Below are positions 8,153 to 16,805 of a stretch of DNA of 27,757 nucleotides, in pieces. The notes beneath the pieces are model-generated. The model did not search any database. It was not told the origin of the DNA and worked only from the letters and a program-made list of their open reading frames with translations. The stretch's first letter is position 1. Each line of letters starts with the position of its first letter. Source of the stretch: VAXT01 sp035318925 (lineage in GTDB: Bacteria; Actinomycetota; Thermoleophilia; Gaiellales; Gaiellaceae); contig DATHDS010000028.1 of NCBI GenBank assembly GCA_035318925.1, positions 1 through 27,757 on the forward strand, in the 5' to 3' direction. Position numbers and translations under genes: made by a program.

Positions 8153-9199
8153 CTACGCGATGTCCCGGGGCTTGACCGCCGGCCCTGTGTCGGCTTCCGT
8201 TGTCTTCGCCTCCTCGTTGCCAGGAATCCCCGGCAAAAGGCGTTGTGCTCCGATCTGCGCCAGCCCGACCAGCACTCCAGCTCCCCAGACTCCGTGCATT
8301 GTCCCCAGGGCGACCATGGTTCGCCAGCCACCTCGCGACGCCACTGTTACACCTGCGAGGACAACCCCGTAGCCGGCCAGGGCGCCGCGCGCTGCGCGAG
8401 CCGGACCGACGGGGAGCACCGCTGTCGTAGCCGTCGCGAGCAGCGCGACAGGCGCTATTTGCCGAGGGCGGAGCGAGCGTGGCGCAGTCGCGACAGTCAG
8501 TGCCTTGAACCGACCGTAATCCCAGTATTGACGCGCGATCCCTCGAAGGGATTCCCGAGGACGATAGTGCGACCAGACCCCTGGATCGAAGACGAGTCGC
8601 CCGCCGGCTCTGCGTAGGCGGAAATTCAACTCGAAGTCCTGGTTGCGGAGGAAGCGCTCATCCCACCCGCCGACAGCACGAAGACTTTCAGTGGGCCAGC
8701 AACCGAGCGGGAAGGTATCCACATCGACTCGGGACTGACCCGCTCTCGGCCGGCTCCATGACCGCGCATTCCCGATCCCGAAGCGCGAAGCGAGCGCGGC
8801 GCCGATCGCGCGTCCCCAGGGCCCACTCGCGTCGACCTGCACCCAGCCACCGATGCCGACCGCGCCGATCTCCTCGTCGAGAGCACGCACGGATGCCTCG
8901 ACGTAACCGGGCGGCATCCTGCCATGCGCATCGAAGCGGACGACAATCTCGCCGCGCGCCGCGGCGAGGGCTGCGTTGAGACCTGCCGGTGTCGTCCCCT
9001 TCGGGTTCTGAACGACCGTCGCACCGGCGGAACGGGCAAGCTTCTCAGTTTCGTCGGAAGAGATTCCGTCGGCGACGATGACCTCCATCCCACCTTCGAC
9101 ACGTTGGGCGAAGATGGAGCGAAGGCAGTCCTCGATGTGGGCGGCCTCGTTGCGAGCAGGGACGATGACCGAGACGCGCGGAGCCATCTCGTCACTCAT
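8153..9199 (-). CDS. GT2 family glycosyltransferase, ExoA-like
   Basis: 348 residues from the ATG at 9199. GT-A fold: SVIVPARNE (10-18), VADGISSDET (42-51), the metal-binding Asp-Ala-His (90-92) where DxD is usual, and the acceptor-side motif NQDFELNFRLRRAG (186-199). Three hydrophobic segments follow (about 248-263, 273-289, 296-317), the arrangement of succinoglycan ExoA, so it likely adds a sugar to the lipid-linked unit at the inner membrane face. The start overlaps the stop of the deacetylase upstream by eight bases, a coupling arrangement; a longer frame to 9517 is open but would lie inside that gene. Last gene of the long leftward operon. Confidence 0.9.
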   Translation of the reverse strand: MSDEMAPRVSVIVPARNEAAHIEDCLRSIFAQRVEGGMEVIVADGISSDETEKLARSAGATVVQNPKGTTPAGLNAALAAARGEIVVRFDAHGRMPPGYVEASVRALDEEIGAVGIGGWVQVDASGPWGRAIGAALASRFGIGNARSWSRPRAGQSRVDVDTFPLGCWPTESLRAVGGWDERFLRNQDFELNFRLRRAGGRLVFDPGVWSHYRPRESLRGIARQYWDYGRFKALTVATAPRSLRPRQIAPVALLATATTAVLPVGPARAARGALAGYGVVLAGVTVASRGGWRTMVALGTMHGVWGAGVLVGLAQIGAQRLLPGIPGNEEAKTTEADTGPAVKPRDIA

Positions 9200-10073
9200 G
9201 CCGTTCACCCACAACGCTGCCCCACCGGTGGAGCAGGTCGGCCATCGTCGTCCAGCGGAAATCCGCCAGAAGCGACTTGAAGCGAGCCTCGCACCGGCTG
9301 AGACCAACGTAGTGGCGGAAACGGTACGAGCGTGGCAGCCCTTCCACGCGCGGCTGATGAGGGTCGATTTCCCAGGGATGGATGTAGAAGACGTACGGCC
9401 GCCCGGACCGGAGAATCCGTCTTGCGCCGTGACGGAAGACCGAGTATGGGAGTAGGCGAAAATAGCCGCCGCCACCCCACGGAAAACCGCGTGACGCGAT
9501 CGTGACGCAAGAGACACTGACCTCGAAGAAGCCGGGTGAAACCTCGACTACGGGTTGGTCGGGACCGATGCCCGCCAAGCTTCCGTAACGATCATGGCCG
9601 AAGCTTGGAAAGAGGGACGAATCGTACGAGAATCCAACATCCTGGAGTATCGGTATTGCCCATTCCTTGATTGAAAAACTCGGGGCGCGGTATCCACGAA
9701 CTTCGGCACCCGCGATGTCTTCGAGCAGCCCTTTCGACCGCTCTACGTCGGCGCGAAACGCTTCGGGCGAAAGCGAATCAAGGAGTTCGTGGCCGTAGCC
9801 GTGCGACGCAATCTCATGCCCTGCGTCGGCCATGCGGCGAACGAGTTCCGGGCACCTCTCGGCAACCCACCCAAGGACGAAGCACGTGCAGCGGACCCCG
9901 CCGTCGAAGCCGGCCATGAGCTCTAGCATTCGGTCGACGTTTCGCTCGACACGTAGTTGCCGCTCGCTCCAGGTGTCGCGCGGGATAACCGGTCTCAAGT
10001 TCTCGACGTGGAACCAATCCTCGACGTCAATCGACATGACAGCCGGCGGCGCGTCGGCAGGAGCAAATGTCAT
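9192..10073 (-). CDS. Polysaccharide deacetylase, XrtA/PEP-CTERM-locus type
   Basis: 293 residues with the marks of the deacetylase subfamily found in exosortase A polysaccharide loci: SIDVEDWFHVENL (14-26), the zinc-ligand pair H91 and H95 in SHGYGHELL, GYRAPSFSI (127-135) and YIHPWEID (230-237). NodB-fold enzymes of this group remove N-acetyl groups from the polymer or its intermediates. There is no signal peptide, as is common in this subfamily. ATG start at 10073, six bases after the formyltransferase stop, with a GGTTGAG-like ribosome site overlapping that stop region. It overlaps the next gene by eight bases. Subfamily confidence is high from the N-terminal motif. Confidence 0.92.
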   Translation of the reverse strand: MTFAPADAPPAVMSIDVEDWFHVENLRPVIPRDTWSERQLRVERNVDRMLELMAGFDGGVRCTCFVLGWVAERCPELVRRMADAGHEIASHGYGHELLDSLSPEAFRADVERSKGLLEDIAGAEVRGYRAPSFSIKEWAIPILQDVGFSYDSSLFPSFGHDRYGSLAGIGPDQPVVEVSPGFFEVSVSCVTIASRGFPWGGGGYFRLLPYSVFRHGARRILRSGRPYVFYIHPWEIDPHQPRVEGLPRSYRFRHYVGLSRCEARFKSLLADFRWTTMADLLHRWGSVVGERHE

Positions 10074-10079
10074 CTCAAC

Positions 10080-10850
10080 CTACAGTAGGCGATGGCCGCG
10101 TTTGCGGAAGCTCTTGACGTCGTCGCGCTTCGGGAATGAATGGTAGGAGGCGTTTTCCATGTCGAGCGGTTGCGGTTTGGAGTCTCCAGCTGCAAGTTCG
10201 CTCAAGACACGAATTAGCAGATGCGCCCCTGCTCGCTTTGCGGCAATCATTACGCGATCGAGACTGTCATGCTCTTGGATCACACATTCCGCAGTTCCGA
10301 GCACTGCGCCGGCGTCGAGCGCCGGCGCCATCTCGTGAACAGTTACCGTTGCATGTTGCTCGCCAAAGCGCATTTGCCAAAACGTCGGCATCATGCCACG
10401 GTATGTTGGCAGCCGACCGGAGTGGATGTTTATGCATCCGAGCCGCGGAGACTGAAGGATTTCTTGCTTGAAGATTTCGGGCGCCGCGACGGAGACGATA
10501 ACGTCGGGCTGCGACGCTTTCATGCGGCGTACAAAAAGAGGATCATTGACGGACTTCGTTGGCATCAACGACACGCCTTCCCGGCGAGCGAGAGTCGCGA
10601 TCGAACGCCTGCGCAGCTTTCGAACTGCGATTCTGCCCAGCAAGCGCGCGAAACCGAGCGGCCCGTACAACGAAGATACCCGCCTGGCCGTGGCGATTCT
10701 CGATTCGTTAAATGGCTCCTGGATCGACATCCCGATGATCTCAAACTCGCTTCGCGGATATTTGGTGAAAAAAGTCTCGAAGAACTCGATGACATAGAGC
10801 GGATCGTCCTCCGTAACGAAGTGAATGCGCAGTCTTGGATCGAGAGACAT
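10080..10850 (-). CDS. Formyltransferase of the Fmt/sugar N-formyltransferase family
   Basis: 256 residues from the ATG at 10850 (a TTG at 10862 would add four). The core matches 10-formyl-tetrahydrofolate-dependent formyltransferases: INIHSGRLPTYRGMMP carries the catalytic Asn and His, and the Asp lies in APALDAGAVLG. The family includes Fmt and the enzymes that formylate amino sugars in polysaccharide assembly; given the locus, N-formylation of an amino sugar is likely (inference). No C-terminal Fmt RNA-binding domain is seen. The DNA is visibly richer in A and T than neighbouring genes, especially near 10740-10800, which could mean later acquisition. It lies between the GT4 gene and the deacetylase in the same operon. 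Confidence 0.82.
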   Translation of the reverse strand: MSLDPRLRIHFVTEDDPLYVIEFFETFFTKYPRSEFEIIGMSIQEPFNESRIATARRVSSLYGPLGFARLLGRIAVRKLRRRSIATLARREGVSLMPTKSVNDPLFVRRMKASQPDVIVSVAAPEIFKQEILQSPRLGCINIHSGRLPTYRGMMPTFWQMRFGEQHATVTVHEMAPALDAGAVLGTAECVIQEHDSLDRVMIAAKRAGAHLLIRVLSELAAGDSKPQPLDMENASYHSFPKRDDVKSFRKRGHRLL

Positions 10851-10885
10851 TACGGCGGGCAATGCTACCTAGACAACTTCGATAT

Positions 10886-11911
10886 CTACAGGGCAGACGG
10901 CGCGCCGGCGGGCGCGACACCGTCCGCGATGAACCGGGCAACCTGCGCGGCCTGGCGCTCGAGCGTAAGTCCGTGCGCGACGTCGAGGCCGTGCGTGGCG
11001 TTCGCCTCGCGCAATGCGCTGTCCTCACACAGGCGTCGGAGGGCCCCAACCAGCGCGTCGATGTCTGCCGGGGGCACGAGCAGACCAGCACGGCCATTGT
11101 CGAGCGCGGTGGCCACGCCGCCGACGTCCGTGGCCACGATCGGAAGGCCCGCCGCTAACGCCTCGATCAAGACCTGAGGCAGTCCCTCGGTCAGCGACAC
11201 ATGGACGAAAGCGTGCGCCTGGCGGTAGTAGGCGAGCAGTCCGGGGCCGAACGGGACGTAGCCTCGCAGTTCGAGAGCGTCCTCGAGACCAAGCTCCTTC
11301 GCACGCCGCTCGACGTCCTCCTCGAGCATTCCACGTCCGATCCATACAAGCCTGAACCGGCCTCGGCTCTCCGCCTCGAGCCGAGCGAGCGCGTCGACGA
11401 GCAGCAGCGGGTTCTTCTCCGGCTCGAGGCGACCGACGGTCAGGAGAGAGATCTGACCCGTCCAATCCCGTTCCGGAAGAGAGGTCACGACATCTTCGGC
11501 GCGCATGAGCGAGATGGCGATCGGAAGCACGGTCGATCGTCCGCTCGCGTACCTCTGCGCCACTCCGGTGCCAACTGCAGTCGTCGGGAGCCGGCGCGCG
11601 AGCAGACGGTAGACGGCCTCGATGCTCCAGACCACGCCGAGGATCGGGGACCAGAGCCTGCTCGTGAGCCGCCGCCGATGGTATTCGACCGTGTCTTCGC
11701 GAATGCAGAGAGCCACACGTTTGCGCCGGACCATCGCGAAGATGACCAAGAGGATGCTGAACGGATGCGGGCCCCAAGCCCAGACAATGTCGACCTCCGA
11801 CAGGCCGCGCCACATCCCGACGAAGGTTCCGAAGGTCGCGCGTGCGACCTCCCATGGCCTTCTGAGGCTCGAGTAATCCGGTAGCGCAATGAGCTCGACC
11901 CCAGCCGGCAA
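10886..11911 (-). CDS. GT4 family glycosyltransferase (start uncertain, likely further upstream)
   Basis: GT-B glycosyltransferase. The C-terminal Rossmann domain has TVGRLEPEKNP, the phosphate-binding region around RGYVPFG, and the nucleotide-sugar motif EGLPQVLIEALAAGLPIVATDVGG split across E-x7-E. The first usable ATG/GTG/TTG is a TTG at 11911, but from there the protein lacks most of the first beta-alpha units. The frame stays open upstream and reads RLGIYVDARFHR and then TVFFGR, as expected for the true N-terminus of such an enzyme. The likely translated start is thus near 12115, perhaps a CTG, giving about 409 residues. It follows the giant phosphatase gene and precedes the formyltransferase, in one leftward operon. 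Confidence 0.85.
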   Translation of the reverse strand: MPAGVELIALPDYSSLRRPWEVARATFGTFVGMWRGLSEVDIVWAWGPHPFSILLVIFAMVRRKRVALCIREDTVEYHRRRLTSRLWSPILGVVWSIEAVYRLLARRLPTTAVGTGVAQRYASGRSTVLPIAISLMRAEDVVTSLPERDWTGQISLLTVGRLEPEKNPLLLVDALARLEAESRGRFRLVWIGRGMLEEDVERRAKELGLEDALELRGYVPFGPGLLAYYRQAHAFVHVSLTEGLPQVLIEALAAGLPIVATDVGGVATALDNGRAGLLVPPADIDALVGALRRLCEDSALREANATHGLDVAHGLTLERQAAQVARFIADGVAPAGAPSAL

Positions 11912-12185
11912 CTCGACCTCCCCCTCGGTTGGCTCGCTTCTACAGCGGCCGAAGAAGACTGTCCCGCGGAAGTGCTGACCGACTTCGCAGGCGAACAGAG
12001 GCGCGGCGCGATTGACCGCGATGCGGGAACTCCCCTCGTGAGTCTCGACCCTGTGGAAGCGCGCGTCTACGTAAATGCCGAGACGACGGCTGTCGCGAGG
12101 GTGTTCGGATCTCAGAGTCGATTCCCGTGTCGGCGAGCTTCTCTGCGGTGTAGCGGGCGTCGAGCGGCCCGCCTGAGCTCGTAGC

Positions 12186-15100
12186 TCAGTGGCACGCGCC
12201 GGTACCGGAGTCGGTGAAGGTTCCTCCGGCTTCCGGAACGAATTGCCAATCGTAGCTCGTCGGGTGCAGCGTCAGCTTCAGCACACCGTAGGTGTCGTTG
12301 TTACGGACCTGACTGTTCGCAGCCTGGGTGATCAACGCTTCATGCTCTTGCCCTCCCGTCCCCACGACGAACGCACGGATTCCATCGGCAACGGGTGTCT
12401 GGTTGGGGTCCTGGGGAGCGAATCGCTCGTAGTCATGGTCATGACCGCTCAGCACGATGTCAGCATGGGCGTTGTACAGATCTGTCCACCAGGTCGCGAA
12501 GGAGTCGTCGTTGCCGTGCAGACCCGAGGAGAATCTCGGCCTGTGCCAGTACGCAAGCGTGCACGCGTTCGGATGCGCAGCGAGGTCGCTCCGGAGCCAT
12601 TGCTCCTCCGGTGTGTTGGCCACGCAACCGCCGATGTTGGCGCATTCGGAGTTGAGCGCAATGATGTGCCACGTGCCGACGTCGAAGCTGTAGTAGCCCT
12701 TGGTCGGATCGCCGGCGAGCGTACTGAAATACGTGTAGTACCCGGCCGCTCCCTGCGTCAGATATTCGTGGTTGCCCGGCACGGGATGAGTGAGGTTGAA
12801 TACTCGACCCCAGGAGGCATCATAGGACTGCAGGAATTTCCACTGGGTGGCGTCCTCGTACTGGTTGTCGCCGAGTGGAAGGACCGCCGCCAGGTCGGAG
12901 CTGAAGAGGATGTTCGAGGTCGCCAGCTGTCGGCAGGCGGTCGAGGTCCCGACACCGCCGTTGTATCTGGTGTCGCCCGGATCACAGGCGATATCGCCCG
13001 CAGTGGCGATCACCGGGTCGCCTGAGGCGGGTGCGCCGGTCGTCCCGGAGGCCGAGGTTGACTGCCCGGACCGGTTGCCGGCGCCGTCGAAAGCATCGAC
13101 CTTGTAGCTGTACGTGGTCGACGACGCGAGGCCCGTGTCGGCGTATCCGATCGTGTTGGGTCCGAGGGTCGCGATGGCGTTTCCGTTCCGGTAGAGCGTG
13201 TAACCGGTGACCTGGTTGTTGTCCTGTGCTGCATTCCAGGTGACGTTCAATCGACTCGACCCGATCGGGACGGCCGCAACACCGGTTGGGGTCGTCGGAG
13301 GGGAAACGTCCGCGGCGGTCGAAACGATCACGTTGTCGAAGGCGTAGTCGAAAGTGCGCCCGGCCGCGGGGTCGCCGATGTAAACGCGCCCGACCGGGGT
13401 GGTGCCGAGCGAGTCGGTCTTGCTCATGGCGCTGATCATCGTTCCGTCGAGCCAGACCTCGATCAGGCTGGAGGCGCCGTTGATCCGCACGTGCACCTCG
13501 AGCTCGTGCCAGGCGCCGGCGCTGACCGTGGGGCCGACGGTGGTCACTCCGGTGACCTCGTTGTAGTAGGCGAGCTTGTTGTCCGAGCGGCGCAGCATCG
13601 ACAGGATCGCGCCCACGGCGGAAGTACGGAAGCGCACGACCGAGGCGCTGGTCGTGCTGCCCTGGCTGATGACGTTGAAGCGGGCGTCGTAGTAGAGCTC
13701 CGAAACCGTCGTGTTGAAGTTCTTGTACGCATACGCAGTCGCGTTGCCGTTCCCGCTGCTCGTCGCCCGTCCCGCCCACGATCCCGCGTATGTCACCTGT
13801 TGCTGAACGGTGACGCCGCTCGAGCCGGTCCACTGCGACAAGTTGCCGCTTTCGAACCCGTCACTGAAGATGGTTCCAGGCATCCTGGCCGTCACGCCGC
13901 TCGACAGCAGCGAATGGTTTCCGGCTGCGTCGAAGGCATCGACCTTGTATGTGTATGTCGAGTTCGCCGTCGCGCTAAGATCGGAGTAAGTCGTACTGCC
14001 CGCTCCTGTGTTTGCGAGCACGTTTCCATTCCGGTAGACGGTGTAGCCGGTGACCCCGACATTGTCCGTCGAAGCCGTCCAGGAGAGGTCAACGCGGGTT
14101 GGGGTGATCACGCTCGCGGTGAGTCCGGTAGGTGTAGTCGGCGGAGTCGTATCTCCCGCCGCAGGTGTGGTCGCGGATGCAGGCGCCGACTGTGCCGAGT
14201 GATTCTGGGCGGCGTCGAACGCGTCGACGGTGTACGTGTACGTGGTCGAGGGGCTGACGGTGGTGTCGGAGTAGGTGGTGGTGGTGCCCGAGACCGTTCC
14301 GATTGGCGAGCCCCCGCGGTAGATCGTGTAGCCGGCGACGCCGACGTTGTCCGTGGAGGCGGTCCAGCTGAGGTCGATGCGATTTGAGCCAATCGCGGTG
14401 GCCACCAGGTTCGTCGGCACAGAAGGGGGCGCCGAGTCGGCGATGATCGACGTCTGAGACGAGGTCGCCGTGCTCGAGCCGCCGTCATTGGAGGCCGTGA
14501 CAGTGAACCGAATAGTCGTGCCGATGTCAGCGGGAGCAACCACATAAGTCTGCGAGGTCGCCCCGCCGATGTCCTGGCAGCTGCCACCCGCCTGGTCGCA
14601 TCTCCGCCATTGGTGCGTGTACGTGATCGGCTCCGTCCCGGACCAGGTGCCCTGGTCGCCGCTCAGCGTCTGTCCGACCTGGGCGGTCCCAGAGATCGTC
14701 GGCAGCGAGGTGTTCGAGGGGGGGATCGGTCCAGAATCGACGACGACGGCCGTCGCGTCCGAGGTTGCAGTGCTGGAGCCGGCGTCGTTAGAGCCCGTCA
14801 CCGCGACCCGGAGTGTCGTGTCGAGGTCGGGCTCTGTGAGCGTGTACGTCTGATCCGTGGCTCCGGAGATGTCAGAGCAGTTGGCGCCTCCCTGGTCGCA
14901 GCTGCGCCATTGGAACGTGTACGTGATCGGCTCCGTCCCGGACCAGGTGCCCTGGTCGGCGCTCAGCGTCTGTCCTACCTCCGCGGTCCCAGAGATCGTC
15001 GGCGGCGAGGTGTTCGAGGGGGGGATCGGTCCAGAATCGACGACGACGGCCGTCGCGTCCGAGGTTGCAGTGCTGAAGCCGAAGGCGTTTGAGCCCGTCA

Positions 15101-16619
15101 CCGCGACCCGGAGCGTGGTGTCGAGGTCGGGCTCTGTGAGCGTGTACGTCTGAGCCGTGGCTCCGGAGATGTCAGAGCAGTTGGCGCCCCCCTGGTCGCA
15201 GCTCCGCCATTGGTACGCGAACGCGATCGGGCTCGTTCCCGACCACTGGCCTGGGTCAGCACTCAACGTCTGTCCTAGCTCAGCGGTCCCAGAGATGGTC
15301 GGCGGCGAGGTATTGGCCGGGCTGCTAGGCGTCGTTACAACTGCCGGCGACGACTGCGCCGAGTGGTTCGCGCCGGCGTCGAACGCATCGACCGTGTACG
15401 AATACTCCGTCGCCGGCGAAGCGGTCGTGTCCGAGTAGTTGGTCGTCGAGCCGCCGACGACGTCCAGTTGGTTGCCATCTCGATAGATCGTGTAACCGGT
15501 CACGGCGACGTTGTCCGTCGACGCGTTCCACGTCAGATCGACGCGGTTGGGATTGACGGCCGTTGCCGTCAGCGAGGTTGGCACGCTCGGGGGCTGAACG
15601 TCCGTGACCGGCGTGATGGTGACGGGGCTCGAGGGAGCAGAATGATTCCCGGCTCCATCGAACGCGTCGACGGTGTACGTGTACGTCGTTCCAGAGACAA
15701 CGGTTGCGTCGTGGTACGTCGTCGTTCCGCCGCTGACCGTGGCGATCGCCGAGCCGTTCCTGTAGACGGTGTACCCCGTGACGCCGGTGTCGTCCGTCGA
15801 CGCCGTCCAGGAGAGATCGACGGCGAGGGAGCCCACTGCGTGCGCGCTCAGATTCGTCGGCGCGGTCGGCGGGTTGATATCAGACGAGGTCGAAACGATC
15901 TCGTTGTCGAAGGCGTAGTCAAAAGTCCGCCCGGTCGCGGGGTCGCCGATGTAAATGCGCCCGACCGGAGTGGTGCCGAGCGAGTCGGTCTTGCTCAAGG
16001 CGCTGATCCTCGTCCCGTCGAGCCAGACCTCGACCAGGCTCGAGGCCCCGTTGATCAGCACGTGCACCTCGAGCTCGTGCCAGGCGCCGGCGCTGACCGT
16101 GGGGCCGACCGTAGTCACTCCGGTGACCTCGTTGAAGTAGGCGAGCTTGTTGTCGGAGCGGCGCAGCATCGACAGGATCGAGCCCACAGCAGAGGTACGG
16201 AAGCGCACGAGCGAGGCGTTGGTCGTGCTGCCCTGGCTGATGACGTTGAAGCGACCGTCGTAATAGAGCTCCGAGAGCGGAGTGCCGAGCGACTTGTACG
16301 CGTACGCCGGGGTCGTGCCGTTGCTCGTCGCCCGCGCCGCCCACGATCCCGCGTATGTCACCTGTTGCTGCACGGTGACGCTGCTCGACCCCGACCACTG
16401 CGACAAGTTGCCGCTTTCGAACCCGTCGCTGAAGACGAGTCCCGTGGCACCGGCCGTGCCGGCAACCAGTCCGAGTCCGACAACGACCGCGGCCACGCAC
16501 GCCGGCAAGATCAGCGTGCGCCAGCCGGCCCGGCGAAGAAACCGGATCGCGTCTACGCCGCCAGCCGCAAGCGAACGGGGGCGCCCGTTATCGTCACCGT
16601 TGCCGCTACGATCGATCAA
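12186..16619 (-). CDS. Giant secreted LamG/FN3/Ig-repeat metallophosphatase
   Basis: 1477 residues. A membrane/signal segment (34-55, ending AGATG) is followed by: LamG-like jelly roll (about 60-243), two FN3 domains (250-433), three Ig-like repeats of 100 residues (435-733), two FN3 domains (731-915), a second LamG-like copy (916-1099), a fifth FN3 (1105-1197) and a C-terminal calcineurin-like phosphatase (1200-1477). The phosphatase keeps GDIACD, GDNQYED, GNHEY, WHRPRF and GHDHDYER, the metal-binding set of purple-acid-phosphatase relatives. It is probably exported and attached to, or binding, surface glycan, removing phosphate outside the cell. Start is TTG at 16619 behind a purine-rich GGGAGAGGGAG stretch. 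It heads the operon of glycosyltransferases. N-terminal placement of binding domains and duplicated DNA are notable. Confidence 0.88.
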   Translation of the reverse strand: MIDRSGNGDDNGRPRSLAAGGVDAIRFLRRAGWRTLILPACVAAVVVGLGLVAGTAGATGLVFSDGFESGNLSQWSGSSSVTVQQQVTYAGSWAARATSNGTTPAYAYKSLGTPLSELYYDGRFNVISQGSTTNASLVRFRTSAVGSILSMLRRSDNKLAYFNEVTGVTTVGPTVSAGAWHELEVHVLINGASSLVEVWLDGTRISALSKTDSLGTTPVGRIYIGDPATGRTFDYAFDNEIVSTSSDINPPTAPTNLSAHAVGSLAVDLSWTASTDDTGVTGYTVYRNGSAIATVSGGTTTYHDATVVSGTTYTYTVDAFDGAGNHSAPSSPVTITPVTDVQPPSVPTSLTATAVNPNRVDLTWNASTDNVAVTGYTIYRDGNQLDVVGGSTTNYSDTTASPATEYSYTVDAFDAGANHSAQSSPAVVTTPSSPANTSPPTISGTAELGQTLSADPGQWSGTSPIAFAYQWRSCDQGGANCSDISGATAQTYTLTEPDLDTTLRVAVTGSNAFGFSTATSDATAVVVDSGPIPPSNTSPPTISGTAEVGQTLSADQGTWSGTEPITYTFQWRSCDQGGANCSDISGATDQTYTLTEPDLDTTLRVAVTGSNDAGSSTATSDATAVVVDSGPIPPSNTSLPTISGTAQVGQTLSGDQGTWSGTEPITYTHQWRRCDQAGGSCQDIGGATSQTYVVAPADIGTTIRFTVTASNDGGSSTATSSQTSIIADSAPPSVPTNLVATAIGSNRIDLSWTASTDNVGVAGYTIYRGGSPIGTVSGTTTTYSDTTVSPSTTYTYTVDAFDAAQNHSAQSAPASATTPAAGDTTPPTTPTGLTASVITPTRVDLSWTASTDNVGVTGYTVYRNGNVLANTGAGSTTYSDLSATANSTYTYKVDAFDAAGNHSLLSSGVTARMPGTIFSDGFESGNLSQWTGSSGVTVQQQVTYAGSWAGRATSSGNGNATAYAYKNFNTTVSELYYDARFNVISQGSTTSASVVRFRTSAVGAILSMLRRSDNKLAYYNEVTGVTTVGPTVSAGAWHELEVHVRINGASSLIEVWLDGTMISAMSKTDSLGTTPVGRVYIGDPAAGRTFDYAFDNVIVSTAADVSPPTTPTGVAAVPIGSSRLNVTWNAAQDNNQVTGYTLYRNGNAIATLGPNTIGYADTGLASSTTYSYKVDAFDGAGNRSGQSTSASGTTGAPASGDPVIATAGDIACDPGDTRYNGGVGTSTACRQLATSNILFSSDLAAVLPLGDNQYEDATQWKFLQSYDASWGRVFNLTHPVPGNHEYLTQGAAGYYTYFSTLAGDPTKGYYSFDVGTWHIIALNSECANIGGCVANTPEEQWLRSDLAAHPNACTLAYWHRPRFSSGLHGNDDSFATWWTDLYNAHADIVLSGHDHDYERFAPQDPNQTPVADGIRAFVVGTGGQEHEALITQAANSQVRNNDTYGVLKLTLHPTSYDWQFVPEAGGTFTDSGTGACH
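13318..13870 (-). repeat. LamG-domain coding repeat, copy A
   Basis: This stretch is a near copy of 15889-16435 in the same orientation. It encodes the second LamG-like domain of the giant phosphatase, starting at FSDGFESGNLSQW. Copy A is six bases longer, because of a two-codon difference near the Ala-Tyr-Ala-Tyr segment. High DNA similarity, including silent sites, suggests recent duplication or gene conversion. Confidence 0.88.
14420..15320 (-). repeat. Three tandem 300-base repeats encoding Ig-like domains
   Basis: Three direct repeats with an exact 300-base period (100 codons). For example 14705-14775 is identical over 71 bases to 15005-15075. The third unit (toward 15320) and the first (toward 14420) have diverged more. 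Each encodes NTSPPTISGT, GQTLSA, QWRSCDQ and a closing VTGSN segment. Confidence 0.9.
15889..16435 (-). repeat. LamG-domain coding repeat, copy B
   Basis: Partner of 13318-13870, encoding the first LamG-like domain of the giant phosphatase. Both copies share long identical runs at the domain ends. Confidence 0.88.
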
Positions 16620-16672
16620 CCCTCTGCTCCCTCTCCCATCCCTGCGCGCGATGGGACTCGCCGCAGGGACGA

Positions 16673-16701
16673 ATACTATCCTTATGTCCCTAATCTTGCA
16701 A
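16673..16701 (-). promoter_or_regulatory. Candidate promoter for the giant phosphatase/glycosyltransferase operon
   Basis: On the minus strand TTGCAA (16696-16701) and TAGTAT (16673-16678) are separated by 17 bases. Transcription would start near 16666, about 47 bases before the TTG start at 16619. The spacing is ideal and the box stands in an AT-rich pocket. Confidence 0.6.
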
Positions 16702-16805
16702 CAACGTGTCTCGAGCCTCGACGCCGCGATGCCCGAGAAGAACTCGCTGACGGTGTCGGCTCATGGAAGTCGCCTGAAAGCCGCCGTCATCAACGCGACG
16801 CTCCG

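Noticed and set aside
9200..9517. N-terminal extension of the ExoA-like glycosyltransferase
   Set aside because: It lies inside the deacetylase gene in another frame, and the GT-A fold starts right after the ATG at 9199.
12176..12215. tRNA-like D-arm sequence GTAGCTCAGTGG
   Set aside because: It coincides with the last codons and stop of the giant phosphatase. No acceptor stem, anticodon arm or T-loop can be folded around it.
14420..15320. Regular repeats that could suggest a CRISPR array
   Set aside because: The period is 300 bases, in frame, and the units code Ig-like domains. There are no short repeats with unique spacers.
15363..16805. Plus-strand open frame running into the FemAB-like gene from far upstream
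   Set aside because: It is antisense to the giant phosphatase, whose repeats and motifs are clearly real. The peptide is Arg-rich and low in structure. FemAB similarity begins only at the ATG at 16806.
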